This document shows, piece by piece, positions 1-6,739 of a stretch of DNA of 8,496 nucleotides. This DNA comes from Lentisphaeraceae bacterium (GTDB lineage Bacteria; Verrucomicrobiota; Kiritimatiellia; RFP12; UBA1067), in NCBI GenBank assembly GCA_004551905.1, contig SFPL01000015.1, positions 1 through 8,496 on the forward strand, given 5' to 3'. The position numbers and the translations under genes are program-made. The notes beneath the pieces were generated by a model. That model was not told where the DNA came from, did not search any database, and saw only the letters and a list, made by a program, of their open reading frames with translations. How positions within the stretch are numbered: the first letter of the stretch is position 1; every line of letters starts with the position of its first letter.

Positions 1-7
1 CCTCCTT
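1..7 (-). promoter_or_regulatory. Probable Shine-Dalgarno of a gene beyond the left edge
   Basis: The first seven bases read AAGGAGG on the minus strand, a full-length anti-16S match. All genes here run right to left, so this is probably the ribosome binding site of a further gene starting just outside the window. An alternative is that an ORF opening at 34 (MLSCKAKK...) runs through this point, but it has no ribosome binding site of its own. Confidence 0.4.
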
Positions 8-76
8 GCGTTTTTTTGCTTTGCAAGAAAGCATACAGCCAACGCCTGATTTTTTCAACCCCCAGCTGAAGCCCGC

Positions 77-748
77 TCAACAGGCCAATCGCTCAAGGCA
101 AAACCTCCCGGTGTTGCACTGGGAACTCGCGCGCGCGGTCTTTAATTCCAGAAACTGTGCTTTGGAATCTAGAGCATTGAGAAAGTCCAACTGCACCGCC
201 GCTTCGCAGACGCGGAGTGATTCAGCGGGAAGTTTAGTGATAATCGACGGCAACTGGGCGGCAAGTTCCTTGTCAGTGCGGTCGGTTGATTCAAGGTAGG
301 CCTTGAGCTGCTTGCGGACCTTGGGCGTCCGCGCGAAATCCTTTGTGCGGACGATCACACGTTCGACGGCGGCGGCAAGGGCCGCGCTCGAAGAGGCCGG
401 TGCATAGGTCTTCTCAATCTTGAAGAGCAGGTAGGAACCACCTCCATGGCCTTTGCCCTTGGCCGGATAGCCGAGTGACTTAAGTTCTTCGCGCGTCTTC
501 ACGCCGACAAATTCCGCCGCGAAATACTTCGGCTCCTTGGTCCCATTGAAGAGCCAGATTTCGTTCACCTTGGCACAAGACTCGGCATCGACCTTGTCTT
601 CCGTCGTTATCGGATAAGGATAATAGCCCGGCCAATCCGTCAACTGCGTTCCCGCATATGTGCCAACGAGAACAATCTTCTTCTTCTCATCCCCAACTTT
701 CTGAGGAGGCGCAATCTTGTGCTTCCGGGATTTCATCAATTTCGCCAT
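77..748 (-). CDS. Unrecognised 223-residue soluble protein, possible PUA/EVE-like N-terminal domain
   Basis: I do not recognise this protein with certainty. The ATG at 748 is chosen because GGAG lies 7 bases upstream (756-759) and the first residues are a basic tail (MAKLMKSRKHK). Residues 23-115 look like one compact mostly-beta domain, with the stretches IVLVGTY (25-31), W39-PGYYPYP, EIWLFNGTK (63-71), YFAAEFVGVKTREEL (75-89) and YLLFKIEKTY (106-115). This hydrophobic/aromatic pattern recalls small PUA/EVE-like modules near restriction-modification genes, a family guess from memory only. Residues 120-200 are predicted helical. There is no signal peptide or membrane segment, so it is probably cytoplasmic. 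It starts 59 bases after the glycoside hydrolase stop with no clear terminator between, so co-transcription is possible. Codon use (many A/T third positions, e.g. ATT, GTT, CCT, TAT) differs from the very G/C-ending neighbours and suggests separate ancestry. Confidence 0.8.
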   Translation of the reverse strand: MAKLMKSRKHKIAPPQKVGDEKKKIVLVGTYAGTQLTDWPGYYPYPITTEDKVDAESCAKVNEIWLFNGTKEPKYFAAEFVGVKTREELKSLGYPAKGKGHGGGSYLLFKIEKTYAPASSSAALAAAVERVIVRTKDFARTPKVRKQLKAYLESTDRTDKELAAQLPSIITKLPAESLRVCEAAVQLDFLNALDSKAQFLELKTARASSQCNTGRFCLERLAC

Positions 749-755
749 CGTATTT

Positions 756-759
756 CTCC
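756..759 (-). promoter_or_regulatory. Ribosome binding site deciding the start at 748
   Basis: GGAG followed by AAATACG and the ATG gives a 7-base spacing. The same frame stays open to 898, but that extension reads through the C-terminal coding part of the glycoside hydrolase. This site therefore fixes the start at 748. Confidence 0.7.
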
Positions 760-807
760 AAATGGTGGCAGACCGCGGAAACAAACCGGGACAGGCCTCG
801 TAGCGGA

Positions 808-2796
808 TTAGAATCCGGCCATCTCCCGGAGGCGGCGCTCGAGGCTGGACGCGTCCTCTGACGGCACATCCTTCGCCCGGAAAATCCATACGCGGCAAGC
901 CGACGCGTCAACCGACACGGAGTAGCCCTCCTTTCGCGCCCGCTCGATCGCAGCATCGTCGAGTTTCTTTGAATCCCTGCCGATTTCCTCGCAGAGCTTG
1001 CGCGCGGGCAGGTTCTCCCTGACCTCGGGATGGCCGGGGTAGCCGTCGGGCAGGGCCATGAAGAGCTTGCCGCGGTCGATGCCGCAGCACTCTATGGACG
1101 GCGCCGCGTCCTTGGGCGCCTTGGCCTTTGCGGCCTTGACGGCTTCGTTCACGAGCTGGCGGCCGATGTGGACGCGCCACCACTCGCTCCACTTCTTCAG
1201 CCCGATCATCACCGTGCCCACCGAGCGCGGCGGAATGACGATCTTCTGCTCTCTGCGCGGATCGCCGTCCGACTCCTGCTCCCAGTTCAGCCGCCGCCAC
1301 GGCTTCTCCTCGCCCGGCACCTCGCGCATGTTGACGTATTCGGCATCGCAGGTTATGAACCGGTGGGTCTTGGAGAGCAGCCGGTAGCCGTAGCATGACA
1401 CCGGCGCCTCCAGCTGCTCGTTGGTGCCGTTGGCCACCATCAGGCACATCGATGACCGATGCCGATTGACGAGCGCGGTCCACTGGCAGTTGCCGTCCTT
1501 CGCCCCCTTGGCCTCGTAGCCGGACGACGCCCAGAACACCCCGCTGTGGCCGCTGCCGCTGATCCTGCCCCCGAAGCCGACGACGAGCGGATGGGTAATC
1601 GCAGCCTGGGTGTAGAGCGAGAACACGGCTCCGATGCACCCCTGTTCATATACCTGCGTGTTGCCGCGGATGCGCTTGAGGTCGCGTCCGTTCTCCCAGG
1701 AGTCGTAGTACTGGCCCCACTTGCCGTTGCTGGAGACGTAGAACACGCCCGAAAGCGAAACCAGCTCGTGCATGGTGAAGCCGTCCAGCTCCGGCTGGCA
1801 GAACGCGGTCTGCGCGTACATCGCGGACCAGATGGCGTATTGGAACTTGCGCTGGAGCTGCAGGTTCTCGTCCGACCACGGCCGCCACTCGGTGATCCAC
1901 CAGCGCTTGTCCGCTACCTCGGGGAACATCTTGGCGAAGTTGCGGAAGCGCTTGAAGCCGCTGTAGCTACAGCCATACGCCCCCGCAGCGCCGTAGACGT
2001 GGTAGATCACGTGGGTTACGTTGGTAAGCTCGTCGCCCATCGCCTTCACCACTCTGGCACTCCAGCGGTTGAGGTTGTTGGCCTGGAAGTAGTCGGAAGA
2101 AAGCTTGCCTTCGCCGAGCAGCCTCGCCTTCGCTGCCGCGATGTCGGGGTCGCCCGGGACGTACTCAGCGAGCGGAAGCCCGATCTTGACCTTGGGCATC
2201 GCGGCGCGGATGATGGCGATCAACTCCTTCCAGTAGGCGGCAAAGCCCTCGGGGTCCTTGCCGTAGAACGGCTCGTTGCACATCTCGAAGCCGCCGACGA
2301 GGTCCTCGTAGCCGTTCTCCCTGATCCACGCGAGAAAGTCCATGAGCAGGCGCTTGTTTTTCTCCTCTCCGCTCCAGATGTTGAGGCAGATGATCGCCTT
2401 GATGCCGTACTCCTTCCAGAACGAGAAGATGTGCCTGGGGTGGATCCAGGAACAGCGGCCGTTCTTGTCGAGCGTCCATTCCACGCCCGGGTTCTTCTCG
2501 ATGCCGCGGAAGAGATCCACCATGCCGCAGGGACGCACGAGCCAGACGCCGCTCTCGCGGAAGGCGCGCGCAGTCTCCTCGCGGCAGTCGACGTAGGAGA
2601 GCTTGAGGTCGGCGAAGATGCCGCCCATTTCGCCGGAGAGTCCAAGATCGGGGGCGGTGGTCGACTTGGAGATGTCCTTGATCACCTCTCCCTGCGGGTT
2701 GACCTCGATCACGAACGGCGGCGGTTCCGCCGCTGCGAAGGCACCGGCCGCCGCGGCGGCGAAGGCGACAAATGTAACTGCAGGATTGATGCGCAT
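808..2796 (-). CDS. Secreted clan GH-A glycoside hydrolase
   Basis: This 662-residue protein begins with a Sec-type signal peptide: MRIN, a hydrophobic Ala-rich core at about 6-22, and probable cleavage after AAA near 23. It should be a retaining glycoside hydrolase acting outside the cytoplasm on a polysaccharide or glycoconjugate. The catalytic barrel spans about residues 50-400. The expected acid/base is E175 in FEMCNEPF, the clan GH-A 'NEP' signature at the end of strand 4. The expected nucleophile is E303 in WWITEWRPW, on strand 7. H266/Y268 in IYHVYG fit the usual His and Tyr before strand 7. Residues about 405-535 resemble the beta-sandwich of GH39/GH51-type enzymes, ending IPPRSVGTVMIG. 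A further 120 residues have no fold I recognise. The family within the clan (GH5, GH39, GH51 or new) cannot be assigned by eye. AAAGGAGA 9 bases upstream supports the start. The gene follows the Tat-peptide ORF by 20 bases, implying one transcript. Confidence 0.92.
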   Translation of the reverse strand: MRINPAVTFVAFAAAAAGAFAAAEPPPFVIEVNPQGEVIKDISKSTTAPDLGLSGEMGGIFADLKLSYVDCREETARAFRESGVWLVRPCGMVDLFRGIEKNPGVEWTLDKNGRCSWIHPRHIFSFWKEYGIKAIICLNIWSGEEKNKRLLMDFLAWIRENGYEDLVGGFEMCNEPFYGKDPEGFAAYWKELIAIIRAAMPKVKIGLPLAEYVPGDPDIAAAKARLLGEGKLSSDYFQANNLNRWSARVVKAMGDELTNVTHVIYHVYGAAGAYGCSYSGFKRFRNFAKMFPEVADKRWWITEWRPWSDENLQLQRKFQYAIWSAMYAQTAFCQPELDGFTMHELVSLSGVFYVSSNGKWGQYYDSWENGRDLKRIRGNTQVYEQGCIGAVFSLYTQAAITHPLVVGFGGRISGSGHSGVFWASSGYEAKGAKDGNCQWTALVNRHRSSMCLMVANGTNEQLEAPVSCYGYRLLSKTHRFITCDAEYVNMREVPGEEKPWRRLNWEQESDGDPRREQKIVIPPRSVGTVMIGLKKWSEWWRVHIGRQLVNEAVKAAKAKAPKDAAPSIECCGIDRGKLFMALPDGYPGHPEVRENLPARKLCEEIGRDSKKLDDAAIERARKEGYSVSVDASACRVWIFRAKDVPSEDASSLERRLREMAGF

Positions 2797-2805
2797 AGTT
2801 GGTAT

Positions 2806-2813
2806 TCTCCTTT
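2806..2813 (-). promoter_or_regulatory. Strong ribosome binding site of the glycoside hydrolase
   Basis: AAAGGAGA lies 9 bases before the ATG at 2796. It sits immediately after the stop codon of the 39-residue Tat-peptide ORF (TAA at 2819-2817), so the hydrolase can be translated independently of that ORF. It is one of the best ribosome binding sites in the window. Confidence 0.8.
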
Positions 2814-2816
2814 AGG

Positions 2817-2936
2817 TTATGGGCGCGGCAACGGTGTGCCGCTTCCGGGATTCGAAGACGCGACTGCGCGACCGCCCGCGCCGACGATCGCCAGCATCCC
2901 GCCGGCCCGGATGAATTCGCGTCTCTTGATATTCAT
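2817..2936 (-). CDS. Orphan Tat signal peptide (39 aa), leader peptide or gene remnant
   Basis: The ORF begins MNIKRREFIRAGG and ends at TAA 2819-2817. K4-R5-R6-E7-F8-I9-R10 fits the twin-arginine consensus (S/T-R-R-x-F-L-K). It is followed by a short hydrophobic stretch (AGGMLAIVGAGG) and an AVA-S cleavage-like site near residues 24-27. Only about a dozen Pro/Gly/Ser-rich residues remain, so there is no room for a folded protein. It starts 8 bases after the GT87-like stop and ends 20 bases before the hydrolase start. There is no Shine-Dalgarno, but a promoter motif lies directly upstream, so translation would be leaderless or coupled. It may be the surviving 5' end of a deleted Tat-exported gene, or a true leader ORF. 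A frameshift joining it to the hydrolase is unlikely, since that gene has its own Sec signal and ribosome binding site. Confidence 0.5.
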   Translation of the reverse strand: MNIKRREFIRAGGMLAIVGAGGRAVASSNPGSGTPLPRP

Positions 2937-2940
2937 GCCG

Positions 2941-2952
2941 TGTATTATACCA
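2941..2952 (-). promoter_or_regulatory. Extended -10 promoter before Tat-peptide/hydrolase genes
   Basis: The minus strand reads TGGTATAATACA. This is a perfect TATAAT (2949-2944) with the TGn extension typical of extended -10 promoters recognised by a housekeeping sigma factor. The predicted start, about 7 bases downstream at 2937, falls at the ATG at 2936, giving an essentially leaderless transcript. The stop codon of the upstream glycosyltransferase (TAA, 2947-2945) lies inside the -10 box. No good -35 is visible. The identical 12-mer precedes the response regulator at 8269-8280, which raises my confidence. Confidence 0.6.
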
Positions 2953-4192
2953 AATCTGCGGTTCGTGGTGTATAAGCCCCAAACCCTAAAATCCTTGGCG
3001 GTTCCCTGGGAACCGGCACGAGCGCACAGGCGAGGAGGACGAAGAGAAACTCGTTCTGGAGCATGGAATTCATGGAACCGTCGTGGAACGGATTGGGCAG
3101 CTGCAGCGGCGTGAAGACGGCGAACCACGCCACCGCCTCCAGCAGCAGCGCCACCCCCGCGCCCTTCCGCGCGACCGGCGCATCCGCAAGCCAGGCGATG
3201 AACGCCGGCGCGAGATACGCCCCGCCGTAGTCGTGGTGGGTCATGCAGGCCATCGCCGCGCCGATGAAGAGCAGCCGGCGGTAGCGTCCGACCGGAGCAA
3301 GGCTCGCCAGCGCGAGCGCGGCGGCCGCGAGGCGCGTCGCCATGGCGAACGCCCCTGCGCACGGCAGCGCAGGCTCCGGCGAGTCGATGACGTGGTTCGC
3401 GAACGCCACCAGTCCCCAGAGCGGATTGTCCCGCGAATAGAAGTCGGCGTTGGCGCGCGCGTTCGCAATCCAGTGCGGAACCGCGCCGAAACCGCCGTAG
3501 AAAGCGAACGGCACGAAGACGAGGACGACCGCCGCGGCCGCCGCAACCAGGATCTCCGTCCACCTCAGGCGCCGCGGAGCGCGGAACACTTCCTCGAGGT
3601 AGAGCAGCCCGAAGAGGCACGGCGCAACCTTGAGCGCCGTCGCCGCGCCGAGCGCCAGCGCCGCTACCATGCGTTTCGCCCAGCTCTCCGACTCGTACCA
3701 GCAGAGGAACACGCACACGAGCGCGAACGCCCAGCCGGACGGATTGCCGCGCAGCACCGAGCAGATGCAGGCCGGCGACGCGAGGATCGCGAGCGCCGCC
3801 GCCGCGCGCGCACGCCAGCCAGGAAGTCTCCGCGTGAGCACCAGCGCGCCGAGAAGCTGCAGGAGGAAAATCGAGACGACGAGCCGCCGCTCCCCGGCGG
3901 CGAGGCTCCACTTCTCGCCGCGGTCGGACGCCAGCGCGCCGACTGCGCAGTAGGCTATCGGCGGATAGCAGGCGTCGCGCGGATAGACCACCGCCTTGGG
4001 TTCGTAGGGCCGCTCGCTCTGCATGGTCGGCCTTATGAACATCCGGTAGTCGCAAAGCTCATCGTAGGGAAAGATGCTCGACTGCCGCGCCGCAGGGAAC
4101 GCGAGCAGCAGGAAGAACAGCGCGGCAGAGGCGACGAGCGCCAGCGGAACCATCCGCTTGAAGCGCAGCACCCGCGCGGAATCGCTGGACAT
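2945..4192 (-). CDS. GT87/DUF2029-like polytopic membrane glycosyltransferase
   Basis: The 415-residue product is an integral membrane protein with about 8-10 hydrophobic segments, for example 14-33, 104-120, 128-146, 153-165, 216-232, 308-318, 324-336, 347-361 and 381-394. Its pattern fits the GT-C superfamily near GT87 (DUF2029), polyprenyl-phosphate-sugar-dependent mannosyltransferase-like enzymes. Features include an N-terminal external loop with D44/D48 (FPYDELCDYRMF), ACYPPIAY (75-82), LRGNPSGWAF (147-156) and TALKVAPCLFGLLYLEE (185-201). It would transfer a sugar from a lipid-linked donor on the outer face of the inner membrane; the acceptor is unknown. The ATG at 4192 lies 5 bases after the stop of the upstream gene. 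A GTG at 4201 overlapping that stop is an alternative start. Neither has a clear ribosome binding site, so translational coupling is likely. Tandem placement with another GT-C gene argues for one surface-glycan pathway. Confidence 0.88.
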   Translation of the reverse strand: MSSDSARVLRFKRMVPLALVASAALFFLLLAFPAARQSSIFPYDELCDYRMFIRPTMQSERPYEPKAVVYPRDACYPPIAYCAVGALASDRGEKWSLAAGERRLVVSIFLLQLLGALVLTRRLPGWRARAAAALAILASPACICSVLRGNPSGWAFALVCVFLCWYESESWAKRMVAALALGAATALKVAPCLFGLLYLEEVFRAPRRLRWTEILVAAAAAVVLVFVPFAFYGGFGAVPHWIANARANADFYSRDNPLWGLVAFANHVIDSPEPALPCAGAFAMATRLAAAALALASLAPVGRYRRLLFIGAAMACMTHHDYGGAYLAPAFIAWLADAPVARKGAGVALLLEAVAWFAVFTPLQLPNPFHDGSMNSMLQNEFLFVLLACALVPVPREPPRILGFGAYTPRTADLV

Positions 4193-4197
4193 GACGT

Positions 4198-6261
4198 TCA
4201 CTGACAGAACCAGTAGGCGCAGACGATGCGGTCGCCCGCGAGCTCCAGATGCGTCGTGCCTCCGGACACCAGCGCGCCGGGAATCGTCAGCACCGCGTCC
4301 GTAAAGCCCTTCTCGGCGAGCACCACCTCGAACACGCCGGCGTCCGCGCCGTCGACGAACGCCCGCACCTTGAGCGGAGACGAGAACGCATAGGTCACCG
4401 CCCTCGACCCGAAACCGCCGCGCAGAGTCGCCTTGTGGGACGGCCATAGGCGCATAACCACCGCAAGGTCGCGCCCGGGCGATGTCTTCACCTCCAGCGC
4501 GTCCCCGCCCACGACAAGCCGCGCCGCCTCGATCATCTTCACACCGCCGTTCTCGCCCCAGACGACGAACGGCGGCAGCGGCGGCTGGTCGAACCGCGGC
4601 AGCACCTCGTAGCCGTGCGCGCGCTCGGCGCGCTCGTAGCCGACGTCGACGCCGTCGACCACAGACATCCCCTCCGGCTTCGACTTCGGCTCCTTCGCCG
4701 CTGCGTCGAAACTCGTCCAGTCCATCTCCCTCAGCTCGTAGCCGAACGGGCCGACCAGCACCTGCGAGCAGTATGCGTCCAGCGGATTGAACTGAAGCGC
4801 CGCGTGGTCGACGGCAGGGTTGCAGAAGAGGTAGCGGAACCTGGAGTCCGGCTCGTGCTTGAGGATCTCGTAGACGGCGGACGGCGGCTCGTCGACCGTG
4901 AACTCGGGCGAGTAGATGCCGCCGAGATGGGCCATGCGCCGCCCGTCCATCTCGTAGACGATGCCGCAGTCCCCCCACGAACCGACCGACTCGCCCTTCT
5001 CCATCGTCCGCCCGCATTCCACCGCAAAGGCGCGCTGGAGGTCCGACTCGAAGCTCGTCATGTGGAGCATGCACGCGAAGACCGGCGCCGTGCCCACGGC
5101 GAAGAGGCAGACGAGGACGCCGGGGAGCCGCGCCGCCGCGCTGCCCGAAAACCGCTCGGCAAACCAGCCCGCGCCCTCGGCGACGAAGACGGCGACCGTC
5201 GGCAGCGTCCAGCCGATGTAGCGGTCAACGTTGGTGTTCTGCCACCCGCTCTGGGCGACAGTAAGAATCCCGCCGACGACCGCAAGCAGCCATGCGAACG
5301 AGCGCCAGCCCTCGCGGCGCCAGTCGCGGGCGAACACAGCACACCACATGAGCGCCGCGCCAAGCAGCGGGATGGTGTAGAAGTCGCGCGGCGAGCCGTC
5401 CGGCAGACCCAGCAGAATCCCCTTGGCCAGCTTAAGGCAGTCGATGGTCGTCGCGAACACGGCGTTCGCGAACGGCAGCGTCTTGAAATAGCCCTTGTGG
5501 GCGAGCGAGGCGAACTGGAGCTGGCCGGAGACGGCCAGGTTGAGCGCGAACACTCCGGCGGAGCTCAGGAGCGCCAGCGCGGCGATCACGACGTCGGCGC
5601 GAGAGGCGCCGCCTTCGCGGCGGGCGCAGTCGCCGCCGCGGATCCGGCGCAGAAGCGACCACGCTCCGAGCGCCAGGGCAAAGGCGATCGCGCACACCAT
5701 GCCCTCCGGCCGCACCCACGGCGCGATGACGAGCACCGAGCCGTAGAGCACGCGCTTTTCCAGCACCAGGCCCGCGGCAAAAAGTCCCGACACCGCGAGC
5801 CAGATGCCGATGTCGCTCTGGGCGAAGGCGCTGTAGGCGGTCTGGCCGAGGAAGGCGACCGAAAGCGCCGCGACGACCCGTGGAAACGCGCCCTTTAGCC
5901 GGCGGTCTATCACTAGCGCCCAGCCGAGCAGGAAAACGAGGTAGAACAATCCGTTCAGGAAGAAGCCGGCGCGGATGAGGGAGTCGCCGCGGCAGCCGAG
6001 CAGATATGGCACCGCCAGCACGAACGGATAGAGGTGGGAGGTGGTGCCGGTGGAGACGGCGGTGCCGGGCGAGAAGGAAAGCGGATAACCTTCCGCCACC
6101 CGGCGCGCCGCCTGGCAGTAGAGGAGGGAGTCGGGCTGGGGAATCGCCATTCCACCGTCAGACCTGACCATCGCACCGGCAAGATAGTACGCCGCCATCT
6201 GCAGAATGCCGATCGCCAGCATCAGCTTGACGAGCGTCCCGCGACTCACCACCGTCTTCAT
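4198..6261 (-). CDS. GT-C-type membrane glycosyltransferase with soluble C-terminal domain
   Basis: The 687-residue protein has an N-terminal membrane half and a soluble C-terminal half. Hydrophobic segments occur near 10-30, 76-89, 97-117, 127-146, 152-166, 172-200, 224-246, 295-311, 322-336, 350-366 and 379-399. After the first segment comes an external loop with D44 in PQPDSLLYCQAARRV, the position of the acidic catalytic residue in GT-C (PMT/ArnT-like) transferases. Further family-like marks are PWVRPEGM (181-188) and VDRYIGWTLP (345-354). Residues about 400-687 are soluble, presumably periplasmic, and the last 120 have the alternating pattern of a beta-sandwich. The likely role is sugar transfer from a polyprenyl-phosphate donor to a glycan, lipid or protein. 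GGGGAGGAG sits 4-6 bases before the ATG. The gene lies just behind the pilin terminator, so expression may rely on readthrough or an unseen promoter. The exact GT family is not certain. Confidence 0.88.
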   Translation of the reverse strand: MKTVVSRGTLVKLMLAIGILQMAAYYLAGAMVRSDGGMAIPQPDSLLYCQAARRVAEGYPLSFSPGTAVSTGTTSHLYPFVLAVPYLLGCRGDSLIRAGFFLNGLFYLVFLLGWALVIDRRLKGAFPRVVAALSVAFLGQTAYSAFAQSDIGIWLAVSGLFAAGLVLEKRVLYGSVLVIAPWVRPEGMVCAIAFALALGAWSLLRRIRGGDCARREGGASRADVVIAALALLSSAGVFALNLAVSGQLQFASLAHKGYFKTLPFANAVFATTIDCLKLAKGILLGLPDGSPRDFYTIPLLGAALMWCAVFARDWRREGWRSFAWLLAVVGGILTVAQSGWQNTNVDRYIGWTLPTVAVFVAEGAGWFAERFSGSAAARLPGVLVCLFAVGTAPVFACMLHMTSFESDLQRAFAVECGRTMEKGESVGSWGDCGIVYEMDGRRMAHLGGIYSPEFTVDEPPSAVYEILKHEPDSRFRYLFCNPAVDHAALQFNPLDAYCSQVLVGPFGYELREMDWTSFDAAAKEPKSKPEGMSVVDGVDVGYERAERAHGYEVLPRFDQPPLPPFVVWGENGGVKMIEAARLVVGGDALEVKTSPGRDLAVVMRLWPSHKATLRGGFGSRAVTYAFSSPLKVRAFVDGADAGVFEVVLAEKGFTDAVLTIPGALVSGGTTHLELAGDRIVCAYWFCQ

Positions 6262-6278
6262 CCAGCTCCTCCCCGCAT

Positions 6279-6319
6279 CAAAAAGAAAGCGGGCGGATGC
6301 AGGAAAAGCATACCGCCCG
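6279..6319 (-). terminator. Intrinsic terminator after the pilin gene
   Basis: On the minus strand CGGGCGG, a one-base bulge and ATGC (6319-6308) pair with GCAT and CCGCCCG (6300-6290) around a 7-base loop. This gives 11 base pairs, followed by CTTTCTTTTT. It is a classic rho-independent terminator, 31 bases past the pilin stop. Its T-tract ends only 5 bases before the GGGGAGG ribosome binding site of the downstream membrane gene. Confidence 0.9.
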
Positions 6320-6349
6320 GTTTGACCATCTCAGGATGGCATTGTGCGC

Positions 6350-6706
6350 TTAGTTCGCCGTCGGCAGAGCGTGCGGATAGTCGGAGCTGCCAGCGGAGCA
6401 GGTCGGGTTCGACGTATCGTCCGCCGGAAGCGTATAGCTGACCGAGCCAGCCGAGGGGCAAGTCGGAGAAACCTTGATGTACTTGTCGGAGCCGACGATG
6501 TCCGTCCAGCCCGGAGTGGCGATGCCGGACATCTTGGCCTGCTCGACCGCGGCCTGAATCTGCTTCAGATTGCTAATGCAGGCGTTCATCTGGGACGTCT
6601 TGCGATAGCGCACGAAGTTCGGGATCGCAACAGCGGCCAGAATGGCGATGATGGCGACCACGATCATGATTTCTACGAGGGTAAAACCCTTCATTGCCTT
6701 TTTCAT
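6350..6706 (-). CDS. Type IV pilin-like / type II secretion pseudopilin
   Basis: The 118-residue prepilin has a short basic leader, MKKAMKG, then the processing site G7/F8 in GFTLVEIMIVVAIIAILAAV. F8 becomes the methylated N-terminal residue and E12 is the conserved Glu5 of the mature protein. The hydrophobic helix (8-28) ends in AIPNFVRYR. An amphipathic helix follows (41-60, SNLKQIQAAVEQ), then a small globular end with C83 and C103 in 'TCP...PTCS...HALP', a possible disulfide. The product is secreted, cut by a prepilin peptidase and assembled into a pilus or pseudopilus; at this size it could be a major pilin or a GspG-like pseudopilin. AAAGGA lies 8 bases before the ATG. It has its own sigma-54 promoter and a strong terminator, so it is a single-gene transcript directly downstream of a sigma-54 activator gene. 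No prepilin peptidase or assembly ATPase is in the window. Confidence 0.95.
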   Translation of the reverse strand: MKKAMKGFTLVEIMIVVAIIAILAAVAIPNFVRYRKTSQMNACISNLKQIQAAVEQAKMSGIATPGWTDIVGSDKYIKVSPTCPSAGSVSYTLPADDTSNPTCSAGSSDYPHALPTAN

Positions 6707-6739
6707 GGTTGTGTTCCTTTTTGTTTGTTTTTATTTACC

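Noticed and set aside
804..817. CGGATT-AG-AATCCG palindrome at the hydrolase stop codon as a terminator
   Set aside because: The loop would be only two bases and no T-tract follows, so it is not an intrinsic terminator.
749..898. 50-residue N-terminal extension of the 223-residue protein
   Set aside because: It overlaps the end of the glycoside hydrolase, has no ribosome binding site, and reads as Pro/Arg/Gly-rich noise, while the start at 748 has GGAG at good spacing.
1459..3114. Long plus-strand open frame (551 codons) opposite the glycoside hydrolase
   Set aside because: It has no domain pattern, is made of Arg/Ala/Val/Leu-rich sequence typical of the antisense of G+C-rich genes, and lies opposite a gene with clear catalytic motifs and a ribosome binding site.
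2937..4055. Upstream extension of the Tat-peptide frame
   Set aside because: Arg-rich out-of-frame reading through the GT87-like gene. The Tat motif needs to be N-terminal, which fits the ATG at 2936.
4193..5074. Upstream extension of the GT87-like frame
   Set aside because: The extension overlaps coding sequence of the preceding gene and is Arg/Gly-rich. The membrane protein begins at 4192, or at most at the GTG at 4201.
3083..5898. Plus-strand open frames opposite the two glycosyltransferases
   Set aside because: They are Arg/Glu-rich antisense shadows. The minus-strand frames show membrane segments and GT-C motifs.
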